Shown piece after piece: positions 54,015-64,000 of a stretch of DNA of 64,000 bases. The DNA is from Patiria pectinifera (Eukaryota; Echinodermata; Asteroidea; Valvatida; Asterinidae). The first letter of the stretch is position 1. Every line of letters starts with the position of its first letter. Position numbers and translations under genes: made by a program. The stretch lies in the NCBI GenBank assembly GCA_029964075.1, contig CM057144.1, forward strand, positions 4,549,281 to 4,613,280, in the 5' to 3' direction. The notes under the pieces were generated by a model. That model saw only the letters and a program-made list of their open reading frames with translations, ran no database searches and was not told the origin of the DNA.

Positions 54015-56150
54015 AAGCCATCAAGAAGTTTTCAATAGAGACCTTTCGACGACTTTTCGTTAACAACCTTAGGGAAACATCTTGAAATCTCATCAAAGTA
54101 CTGTCCTTTTTTACGAAAGTGACCATAATGATTATGCTTGTTATCATTTTGTTAACTTTTGACTGAAATTCAAAAGCTTGAATGCTAATGAAGAGTTGTG
54201 CTAACGCAATCTTCATTTCAATGGGTTACTAGGTTACATTTAGGATTACTTTAGGGTACCGGTACGCGTACAATTTCGTCAAAAAAAGAGAGATGTTTTA
54301 GGACGTTCTGCTTACCAGTTCTTATAGCATTCGATTTGTCTTCCTGACGTCTTCAGGATCAACCGAGATAGAATCACCATGACGACCTTCTACTGGATGG
54401 AGTCTAGGCAATGCAAATATGACAAGTTCACTCCTTGCTGGAGATAAGCCAAGGGCGATGTGCATTATTTCCGAATATTAATCGCGATACAGCATTTGCA
54501 GTATATGGCCTCGTGTGATAAATGCCTCATAACAAGCTATAGTATTTAGTGCATATTCAATTACCTAGATTTAGTTTACAATTATGATAACTTGTATGTT
54601 AATTCTTTGGCTCATGAGGTATAGCTTAATTAATGTTCGAATGCGATGCTGTGATAAAGCTTGCTGTTGGAATACTGGTTTCAGCCGAAGTACCGTTTTT
54701 TTTGTTTGTTTTTTAATGTTTTTTACTTTTTTTTAAAAAACGTTTCTACTTTTTTATTTACACAATTTGCCATCAAATGTAATCAGATTGACTTCAAACC
54801 AGACAGAGACAAATACCCCAAGGTTAAATTTGCCTTTTGACAAGTTATGTCATGACGTCGTCATAATAGTTACGTGACGTCACCTTAAAGGTGTATATTT
54901 AAAGATTTTATTTCTTGAGAAATTTAAGTCCGATTGGTATGGAACTTGGTATGTACATAAACAGGAACATGTTACAGAAAAATAAATGGGGTGACATTTT
55001 AATAACGTCAACATGCATAGGTCATGAAACGTCATCTTTCAGATGCAAATATTAAGTTCTATTTCTGGAGAACTACAAGGACAACTAAATAAAACATGGA
55101 ACTGCGTTCTTGCAAATACTTTACCTGCCTGCATGTGGACGAAAACAAAACAAACTCATAAAACAACACAATGCGGAAAAGCGCTATGTTCGGTTCCTCG
55201 AACAGACTTTTATATCTAGGTGTTTTTTTTTGATTGTTTTGTTTAGGGCCCAGGTTGTCAGCGAATGCCCCAACCTTGCGCGCAACCTAAAAACAATTTT
55301 GAAGGTTTTGTTCGAAAGTAAGTGAGGTTTTCAATGCTGAGCGACGTCAAACGAAAGTGAGACAAAAGCTTTTTGATTGATAAATCCTACTGATAAACAT
55401 GGAAGCTTTTAAAATCATCCAGTTTTCTGGGGAGGCGCTCCGTCATTGAAGTATTTTTCACCAAGAATGGAGGGCGATAACCATTTTCTTTTCCATTTTT
55501 CAGTTACTATAAAAACAAAGTTTAAGGCCGTACGAGAAAATGTATTTTCGTAAGGGGGATGAAAAACACCGAGCTGTATTCTTCATTTATACTATAGGCG
55601 GACCTGTCAGTATGACTTACAAAGGAAAAAAGCCGCAGACAATATTGCGGTCGACACTTTTTTTTAAAGGAAAAGTAAATAATAGGCCCACCCCAGTTAT
55701 GGAAATTGCAACACAAAAAGTGTATTGCAAAAATTTGGACTGGACCATAAAAAACAGACTCGGTGACCACATTGAACATATCTCATTGTAAAGAACAAAC
55801 GTGGCCGCGGAAAGGATACTTTCTGGTAAAAATGGAAGACCAAATTTTGCGCAACAACGGCTTCAGGGTGTTATACATGTATACTGTAAAACGTTATTTT
55901 CGAACTTGAAAACATATAATAAAGTTCTTTTTCTAAGAGGTTATAAACATTTTAACACCTTTTAGGGAGAAACACCATTTACTAAAGAGTGGTCCCCCCC
56001 CAAAAAGTTACACTGTTTCAGACGCACATTTCTCGAAATTGTGGAGACATGTTAAAATGGATACTCTTATACTACATCATCTTCGTGGTACGGTGGAAAC
56101 GGCGCTGAAAATATAGCCTGGATTAAGAAAAATCGATGGTTAAAAAAAAA
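54015..56150. other. Intergenic stretch
   Basis: AT-rich with T runs; TGACGTCA at 54875-54882. An 83-codon plus-strand frame at 55540-55791 has no identifiable features. No supported gene. Confidence 0.45.
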
Positions 56151-56154
56151 AAGA

Positions 56155-56530
56155 TGATCTAGTTTTTTTTCACACGCAAGTCTATGAGATATGGTCAACA
56201 CCAGCATACTGGAATTTGTATCCTTGTGGAGACATTTCTTTGTTCTCGTGTAGTAAAGTTTTCGAGTTTGAAAGTGTAGTTTCAAAATGCTCTTTTTTTA
56301 ACCAGAATTAATTTCCTTGGCTGAAATTCGAACCTAATATCCCTTTTCTAAAACTCTTCCATTTGCGACGGATTAACCCACCTTGGAAATTCCTAGTTTT
56401 TGAGTAAAATCCATATATCTATTTCGTGAAAGCCTTGTGGAGACGTATGCATCTATAGAAATTGCCCTGTGGAGACGTAGGCCTATACAATCTTTTGTTC
56501 ACTTTATATTGTGTGCATGTCTCTAGACGA
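56155..56530 (+). repeat. Dispersed repeat G, copy 2
   Basis: See 29560-29935; shared CCTTGGAAATTCCTA, ATATCTATT, CCTTGTGGAGACGT and TTTGTTCTCGTGTA. Confidence 0.75.
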
Positions 56531-56559
56531 AGCTCTTTTTTAACATTTTTTTTTCCTGC

Positions 56560-56775
56560 AAATGATCGAAATTGTGACGTAATTTCGATAAGACATGTGA
56601 ACTAAGCAGTTGATTGGCCAAATTTGGCTATCTTGTTTTTGTAATAAACACAACGGGTTGCCGAAGACCCGATAGAAGGCGCCCGCTGAATGGTCAGAAT
56701 CTCGCGGTCAAGACGCAGTCTTGATTTGCATATTATTCACCACCGAATCTGCTCGTATATGATAGACCCTTGCTG
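56560..56775 (+). mobile_element. Family D element, copy 3
   Basis: CAACGGGTTGCCGAAGACCC, GATAGAAGGCGCCCGCTGAA, CTCGCGGTCAAGACGCAGTC and CACCGAATCTGCTCG match the copies at 38740 and 16563 (reverse). Confidence 0.8.
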
Positions 56776-56779
56776 TGTA

Positions 56780-57600
56780 AGGGGATATTTCACAGGCTGC
56801 CCATCTACCAGCCTTCTAAAAAAAAAACCCCAAAAGGCCAAATGTTGCAATACAGTTGGAAACATTTTGTCTAAATACTACAAGCTCACAATTTTTGCAC
56901 TTAAATATCACGGTGAAGTCTAAACAAAAAACTTAGCAGAAGGAAGGTATTATCATGATTTTACACGAGGTTTTTTGATATTACTTCACCAGTTAGTCGC
57001 TAAGATTCATTCTCAAATAAAATCGTTGCACTCTAACCTATTCTTACAAATGAAAAGAAAACGACTGAACATTATAGATCAATACAAACGCAAGAAAAGC
57101 ACTCGAGAATCATTGGACAAAATCAATTAGATAAATAACGTGCTATAATTCTTTTATTCTTTTTTTTTCTCTTGCTCGTGTTTTTCACTAATGCTACAAA
57201 CTATATTATACTGCGGAGAAAGCGTTTTGTCCAAGAACAAAAAAACCTCGAGTCTGAAATGTCAACTCTACAGCCAATTATTTTGGTTAATGTTAAAGGT
57301 TACAAATCATTATTTTAAGGGATCTTGATATGCCTATACAAGGTTGATTTCTGTCCGTCGGTGCAAAATGTCTATTTTCATTAAGTCTGGTTTTGAATGT
57401 CTATGGTTGTCAAACGTTTCAACTGCAATGTTTCATACTTTGGGTAATGTCTACCCTCAGTTCGCTTCTGATCAAGCAAAAACTCTTAGTCATAAACATC
57501 GTGTTTAGGTATTATATTTAAGCGATTAACGGTTGCAATTACAACTACAGTACGTAGGCCTAATGATTATAATGTGTAAGGCATGGCAGCATTAGGGTCT
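56780..57600. other. AT-rich intergenic stretch
   Basis: Nothing supported. Confidence 0.5.
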
Positions 57601-57604
57601 ATAC

Positions 57605-60084
57605 AGGGTGGTTCCAAAAAAAAGGAAACCCACTTTTGACAGGAATTTTTCACTTCTTACTTAACTTATTTGAGCTGGGTTTTTTTCTATAATGAAGTGA
57701 AGTATAGCTCTTCAATCATACGTGGTGAAAAAAAATCTTCTTTTTTTTCCACGTGTAGGCCAAGTGTAGTGTTTTTTTGGTCTTCAATTCAAGCTCCTGA
57801 GCTCAGTCAAGCGGATGGTATAAGGCCGTCCGTGGACAAACAGGTTTGGCACATGAAATGTTTAAACTAGCAAATATCTTAGAGACAAAATTTGCATTGG
57901 CAATCATTGTTTTTCGTCACTTATGGTTAAAGATCAATATTTTAACACTATTAAATTGAATTGTTTATGTATGCTCAACAAGTAGGTGAAAAGTAGCAGT
58001 CAAAAGTGGATTGACTTCTTTTGCCACTATCCTGTGTAACTAAGCTTAAAATACTACCCAGCATGAAAATGCTTTGATGCTAAGTGCAATGTCTATTCCG
58101 CGTGGCGTGTAAAATATGATGAAAGAAAACAAAAATCAGTGTTCGTGTTTAATTCTCCTCTACGTGATGGCAAGAAGGAATGAGATGTGATAAACACAAC
58201 TATTAACGTTCTAGAAGAGTAACAAAATAACTGCATTTTATACAAGAAAAAAATAAATGTCTTATCTTATTTTTTTTTACAGTGCAGAGGAAATGATGTT
58301 ACGCTTCACTTAAGGGCCTGAAAATTCAATGCATGTTATACGCCATAATGTTTCAACAAATGGTAGTGCAAACTGCAACGGAATATTTAATAAAGACAAC
58401 AATAGACCTACGGCTTGATTGCTGTAGTATTCAAAACGGACCCATTTGACGCATATGCACACGTACATTGTTGTACTCCAATTATAGGCCTACAGGGCGG
58501 AAGGGTCTATTTTTACATTTTGCAGTTTTCACAAAACTCTTTCTAGAGGCGTCTAATCAGCTTTCAAAACTGAAAGACAATATGTTGTATTATTGATGGG
58601 AGCTTCTCTGCAAATTTTTTTTTTGAAACCTTTTGGATAACAAACCTAATTCTCAGTCCCTAAAAGTCACAGTCTGACAAAAAATACTCTGAACTAGAAT
58701 TATTTGATCCAACTAACGTTCTTTCTTCTCTTTTCTTTTCTTTTCTGTTCTGGTTTTTGTTAACACAATATCACAGCCAGGTGTTTCAAATAATGACAAA
58801 GCAGAATACCAAAGTCTAGGAAGCAAACAGATGAATTTTAATTTGTGTTTTTCTAAACTAAACCGATTAAAGTTCAGTAACTATTGTTTAAATTATCTGT
58901 ACACCATGTGCACGTCAACAGCGAATAGATTTTGTGGTATGGAAGTTAGAACCTTAATGTAAAAACGAGGATTTCAAACAAGAAATGAAGAAATAGGATC
59001 ACTACGATTTTTAAAATTATTTTACACACATGTACATGTCCATGTTCTGTACATTATGTCTTAGTGTCAATGTGAACATTTGTTTTCAACGCTGTTGTCG
59101 GGCACATTCGTTTTGAAGCCTTTAAAAGGTATTCATTATTTTTTTCATACTATATTTTAGGCTACTTTTAACTTGTTTAAGTCTCAAAAATAGAAATAAA
59201 GTGCTTTTGTATTTAAGTAGGCCATGGATTTTGTTGGTGGTATACCTCCTTTGTTTACTTGTTAATACAAGTAATTCAAAATGTAGGGAAAATATCACAT
59301 TGATATTTTCCGGCTGGTGTTGATATGATGATTGCCATGGTTTCGTTTCTATACCTTTGGAAAACACTGAATTACACATTTTCCGAAAATACAGGTGTCC
59401 CCCCCCAAAAAAAAAACCCACCTCAAACACCCTCTTTGCCACAACTTAATAAAACAAAAATACATCAGAAATATTGATGCATATTTTAAAAGTATACTTC
59501 ATCAGCTTTTCAGCTAGGAAAAAATCTTCCCAATCGGAAAAAAAATATTGAGTTATGGCCAATATAAAAAATGCAGCCTTTTCATTTTGTCCACCATCTT
59601 AATTGTCACTTACTAGGAATGCAATGGATTTGGGTTAAGGGTAGTTTTGTTTTCTTCAATGTTTTTATCTATCTTTCTTTCTCTATTTGGTTCTTTTATA
59701 CTTTTTATTTTTTTTGCATCAATGTCCACTTCTGTTTTTGGAAGAAATGGTAGTCCTGAAAAGGACTGTTTTGCTTAACTTCTTAGATGTTTACTGTTCT
59801 GCTCCGCGTCTTGGTTGCCTCTTTCATAGATGCAAGTTTCGGCCATTGTTCTCAATGCGACAGTCAAACGTTGGACCCCGTGGACAAGATGAAAATAAAG
59901 AGGTACCTTTGTTTAATTGGTCACAACTCAAGTCTTGAACGGATTGAAATTATGGTTTTAGTGTATTAAAGCCAACAAATTAAGGTTCATGGACACATCA
60001 AAATAAAGTTGACCTATGTTTTACAAAGCTGTGAAAAAAGAGCACTTTTGAGGGTTGGTTTTTTTTTTGGACGCCCTGTGTGTT
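57605..60084. mobile_element. Possible mariner-like element, about 2.5 kb, decayed
   Basis: CAGGGTGGTTCCAAAAAAAA after TA at the left, and on the right the inverted AACCAAAAAAAAAATTGG-like arm ending CGCCCTGTG (minus strand CACAGGGCGTCC). The distance fits an autonomous element, but no transposase frame with recognisable motifs survives between the ends. The pairing may be accidental. Confidence 0.3.
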
Positions 60085-60089
60085 TTCTT

Positions 60090-61325
60090 TGTATTATATC
60101 TGCTGATACCACGCACATTTACAAGACATTTAAGGTGTTCATTAGAAATAACAAGACCTACCAAAGAGTCAGGGGTTGATTGCGACATTGAAGTACCGAA
60201 CCTATCCAGTTTATATCTGTGCGTTACTTTTTTACTGCATTTGCTGGTTGTGCTGTGTAATATTTGTGCACACTTATTGAGGAATTTATGCAAATGCGTT
60301 CTAACCATTGTCAGGAACTATTATAGCCATTCTCGGCTATCAGTGTTATATGTTCGTGCCTCCTTTCTGAAATCATAAATTTCCTGTTTTCAGCTATTTT
60401 CTGACCGCAGTCATGAAGTTTGAACCTAATGTTAACAATGGATTGGATAAAGAAAAGCCTCATTCATACCGGAAAGTATGTTTTGCGAGGGAGAAAACTT
60501 ATCTTAAAAATTCGTTTGACCAGTGTCGCGAACTCAATGGCCAAAGTCTTAATGGACATAGGAAAGGTTGCTTTTACAGCACTGGGCTCAGGTCGTCCCA
60601 TTCAGCGCACCTTAAATACAGCTGATACACGGCAAGAATGCAAAGATGAAACAATATTTTGCATGAACAATTGGTTTACTATACATGCTTCCGTATCATA
60701 CCTCGACAAATTTGTTAGCGGCTCTCATATTCGCCACCTGTAAATTATCTCAGGTTGATTAGCTAAGCCACTTTTAAAATAATCAACATCCACTCAATAG
60801 CTAGACGTCGGGAAACCAGGCGGAATTGGGGTACACTATGTGGCACTGTCTCTGACAGTGACATCTTCATCGCGTTGATGTTGTAGGCCTAGTTGTCAGA
60901 GTCCAAAACTGTCGTACTCAAATTAGTCTTATTAATTACATAAAATCATATTCATCTTGTTTCCCAAACAGAATACTTTACAGTTAATCCACATTTACTT
61001 GAGCATGTACTTTCCCAAAATAATTTATGCCTGCAAAATGAAATGATCAGTTGTGTCCCGTACATTTTCACCTTAGTTAATAATGCGTGTTTTATGTTCC
61101 GTTCCTACGCAGTTGACTCCACGTCACTCTTGAGACTGTACCTGACCATCGCCCGGGGCTAGCCCTCTGGACTCGCCTAGGTGGTATTTCCTGCTTTCCC
61201 GGTACACGCTATTGCCTTCGTAAAATTGTCGAACCTGGGCAGGAATGGCAAAAGGAGAAGAGAGAATAAAAATAACGTTGTAGTTTAAAAAAAAAAACAA
61301 GACCCGAGTAAGATTTGACGCGGAA
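60090..61325. other. Intergenic stretch
   Basis: Two overlapping frames at 60413-60743 (+) are open, but neither has a recognisable motif. No supported gene. Confidence 0.4.
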
Positions 61326-61329
61326 GATG

Positions 61330-61845
61330 GGTCCCATTATTTTGATCTGATTTTTTTTCAGGGTCAAAATGACACTTTTCTGTGTTTATTCTTTTGACAA
61401 TGTTTCTAAGTCAGAGAGACACGGAATATGATTCAAGAGAATTGTCATTTTGACCCGGGAAAGTGTCATTTTGACCCGAGACAGTGTCATTTCGACTCGG
61501 GAGAAGTGTCATTTTGACACGGGAAAAAAATTCACTTCGACCCGGGACAGTGTCATTTCGACACGGGAAAGTGCCATTTTGACCCGGGAGAAGTGTCATT
61601 TTGACACGGGGAAGTGTCATTATGACCCCGGAAAGTGTCATTTAGACCCGGAAAAGTGTCATTTTGACCAGTGGAAGTGTCATTTTAGAACCGGAGAAGT
61701 GTCATTTGACCTGTGAAAGTATCATTTGATATATGGGAAAAGTATCATTTGGACCCAGAAAAGTGTCGTTTTGATCCGGAAAAGTGTCAGGTCAAATACA
61801 ACTTGGATTCCGGGTCATATCTGACCTGTACTTTTAGGAGTGTGT
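61330..61845. repeat. GACCCGG minisatellite element, copy 4
   Basis: About fifteen TGTCATTTTGACCCGGGAAA units of about 20 bp between GGGTCAAAATGACACTTTTC on the left and CCGGGTCATATCTGACC...TTTTAGGAGTGTG on the right. The longest and most regular of the four. Confidence 0.92.
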
Positions 61846-61849
61846 AAAT

Positions 61850-62565
61850 CAATACTGTTATAACTGTTCACTCAGTAAAGAAGACCTCATATGGTTTCTC
61901 TGCTGAAGTTTACTGAAATCGAAAGGCATTTTATAATGAAGTGCACAAGTGAATCAGTCCTACGTCTTAGTCCCTCTAAGTCAACCTCGCTTGGTAAATA
62001 TGCTCTCATGTTCTCGCTTACGCGTAGCTGACGAGAGTTAATTGCAGGGAATATAGTGTCTTGTCCGAAGCCGCGTTTGTCTGAAAGCAATAATTGCTGG
62101 TCCAAAAGGGTCAGCCTAGTGCCCTCTTCGTACCTGACTTCTTTGTCACTCACTGACTGACTCACTGACTGTCACCTGCAAGCCGGGCAGTGCTATCGTA
62201 TGGGATTACCCCATTACGCCAATGAGGGTAGCAAATCCGGCCCATATAGACTAGATGTATGAAGAGACTCCCAGTTAATAAGCCATTGTGAATCAATTGA
62301 ATATAATTTTGTGCTCTCTGAGACCAGCTTTGTCTAGTCTTGCCTAAATTTGTTTACCAAGGAGCTCAACTTGAGCACCTCCAAGGGATCCCTTGGAAGA
62401 ATCTTCAGTTGAACCAGTGTTCGGGGAATGTTTATGAGATATTTCACACTTTAACTTTCCCTGAAAAAAAGAGAATAATGTGTGTCGCTTATTGCTAGCT
62501 AAGCACTCTCCACAAAAGCTAGGTCTCAAAACATTTTACAGATATTACCCATGTTCATCAGGCCA
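61850..62565. other. Intergenic stretch
   Basis: Contains a short GACT/CACT tract at 62150-62172; otherwise nothing supported. Confidence 0.5.
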
Positions 62566-62574
62566 CAAGACCAC

Positions 62575-62790
62575 TTTTTTTGCAGCCAAGATCACCGCAT
62601 TCTGGTCTCTACCCTCTACACAGGTACCCATTTACTCCCGGGTGGAGAGAGGCTAATGTAGTAAAGTGTCTTGCCCAAGGACACAAGCACCATGTTCATG
62701 CCACAAAGCACCAGGGTACGAACCCATGTAACATGGCACATGGGTCGAACACTGTCACCATCGGAGCACGGCGCTCCACATACAAATAAC
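62575..62790 (-). mobile_element. SINE-like element, decayed
   Basis: CAGGTACCCATTTACTCCCG, GGGTGGAGAGAGGC, AAAGTGTCTTGCCCAAGGAC and GGTACGAACCCATG are in the order of a widespread SINE family with a tRNA-like head in reverse. The A box is not recognisable. Confidence 0.6.
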
Positions 62791-63164
62791 TAGGCCGGTG
62801 TGCTGTTTGGATTAAAGCGGTGGCACCGAGAATCAAAAGTGACACCTGTAAATTGGACATCAAACGGAGAGTTCCAAAGAATTAAACTCCAATCAGAATG
62901 TCCTCCCAATGCCGAATGAATCACCAAACGTGAGCGCTTCTCTGTCTCACAACGTGCTCATGTTGAAGAACGGGAAATGAATTCACAATGAGTTTAATGT
63001 GCCTGTGATCACTGGTGCTATTTTTAAACTTCAGACTTATGTTCCATGTTCCTGTTCTCGGCGTGAACAATGACACACGCACCGCCAGGTACTCACTCTT
63101 TATTTCCCACTTCGTCGTCGAAGAGACTTACTGCACTCTTGTGTATCGTATGGGCGGCCATTAG

Positions 63165-63357
63165 GGCAAAAAAGACAATCACAAAATTAAAGTTAAACAA
63201 AAATACAATAAAATCAAATGCAAAATAATAAACAATAACGTACAATTAATAATGAAAATGTAGGACAACAAAATAAAGAAACCCAAAAACAAAATTGAAT
63301 CGTAAAAAAAATTAAAAACATAAATTAAACATAACAAATAAAACACAAATTAAATTA
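63165..63357 (+). repeat. A-rich low-complexity stretch
   Basis: Built of AAAATAAA, AATAAACAAT and similar words next to the 36-bp minisatellite. Confidence 0.75.
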
Positions 63358-63785
63358 AACCCAAAATTATTGTAAGTCCCGCGTCGAATGTAAATCCCAA
63401 AATTACTGTAAGCCCCGCGACGAATGTAAATCCCAAAATTACTGTAAGCCCCGCGTCGAATGTAAACCCAAAATTACTGTAAGCCCCGCGACGAATGTAT
63501 ACCCCAAAATTACTGTAAGTCCCGCGACGAGTGTATACCCCAAAATTACTGTAAGCCCCGCGACGAATGTATATACCCCAAATTTACTGTAAGTCCCGCG
63601 TCGAATGTATACCCCAATATTACTGTAAGTCCCGCGTCAAATGTATACCCCAATATTACTGTAAGTCCCGGCCGCGACGAATGTATACCCCAAAATTACT
63701 GTATTAGTCCCGCGACAAATGTAAACCCCAAAATAACTGTAAGTCCCGCGACAAAATTGTAAACCCCAAAATTACTTAAAGCGGG
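63358..63785 (+). repeat. 36-bp minisatellite, about 11.5 units
   Basis: The unit reads CCCAAAATTACTGTAAGCCC followed by CGCGACGAATGTATAC. Variants alternate GTAAGTCCC/GTAAGCCCC, CGCGTCGA/CGCGACGA and GTAAAT/GTATAC. Later units carry small insertions (GGC, TTA). The array ends CTTAAAGCGGGG. Confidence 0.96.
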
Positions 63786-64000
63786 GTACCAGTCTACATG
63801 GACTGGTACACAACGGCCTATCACTGCAGCGTGGCCGCGCTACATGGACTGTACACGTGCAACTTTTGCGTTTATTTGGAGGGGGCGTAATCATACACGA
63901 AGCCACTATGTTACATGTCAAGTCGGATGGAGGGGAATTTTTGAGGGGGGGGGGCAGCCACCATGATCAATTAATTTTGTCAGATTGGGATTTTTTTTCT
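63786..64000. other. Window end, no gene seen
   Basis: Contains a G10 run at 63943 and GTACCAGTCTACATGGACTG, a short inverted repeat. Cut by the window edge. Confidence 0.5.

Noticed and set aside
60413-60743. Two overlapping plus-strand frames
   Set aside because: They overlap in different frames, show no motif and have no splice or promoter context.
63358-63785. CRISPR-like appearance of regularly spaced repeats
   Set aside because: The units are contiguous with no unique spacers, and the genome is animal; it is a minisatellite.

Overview
The window is animal nuclear DNA. It has AT-rich intergenic sequence, short exons split by long introns with GT-AG borders, a long satellite array, and dozens of non-autonomous transposons, minisatellites and homopolymer tracts. 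TTAGGG-type repeats, a tRNA-Leu-like SINE and T2/Kolobok-like TTAA MITEs suggest a marine deuterostome, perhaps an echinoderm or a relative, but the species cannot be settled from this sequence. Nothing prokaryotic or viral was recognised.

Bases 1-8340 are a satellite of about 26 tandem units of about 323 bp. A decayed fringe follows to about 9547 and contains a foreign-looking 540-bp stretch and an inverted partial unit. Immediately beyond lies the one gene that can be assembled completely, on the minus strand: eight coding exons between 21292 and 9851 plus a probable non-coding first exon near 21769. All splice phases agree and encode a 229-residue, highly charged coiled-coil protein. Its length and layout recall the synaptonemal-complex protein SYCE1, but that identity is only a hypothesis. 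Its introns are packed with MITEs.

From about 22 kb to the right end the sequence is mostly intergenic and repeat-driven. Recognisable families are: TTAA-flanked T2/Kolobok-like MITEs (called here A, B, H and J), a piggyBac-like MITE, a pogo-like MITE, mariner-like inverted repeats starting CAGGG, TGACGTCA-bearing foldbacks (families C and D), hairpins with a telomere-repeat loop, GACCCGG and TCCGAAGG minisatellite elements, a 36-bp minisatellite at 63.4 kb, a LINE ORF2 remnant, SINEs, and a possible Penelope-type end.

A few isolated segments look like exons of genes that are mostly outside or scattered through the window: a last exon on the minus strand at 44567-44713, a last exon on the plus strand at 51589-51845, and weaker candidates at 23485-23652 and 24674-24910. 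None could be assigned to a named family.

No gene network can be reconstructed. The clearest signals are the well-supported novel coiled-coil gene beside a satellite boundary and a dated nest of transposons (one family inserted precisely into the TTAA of another).
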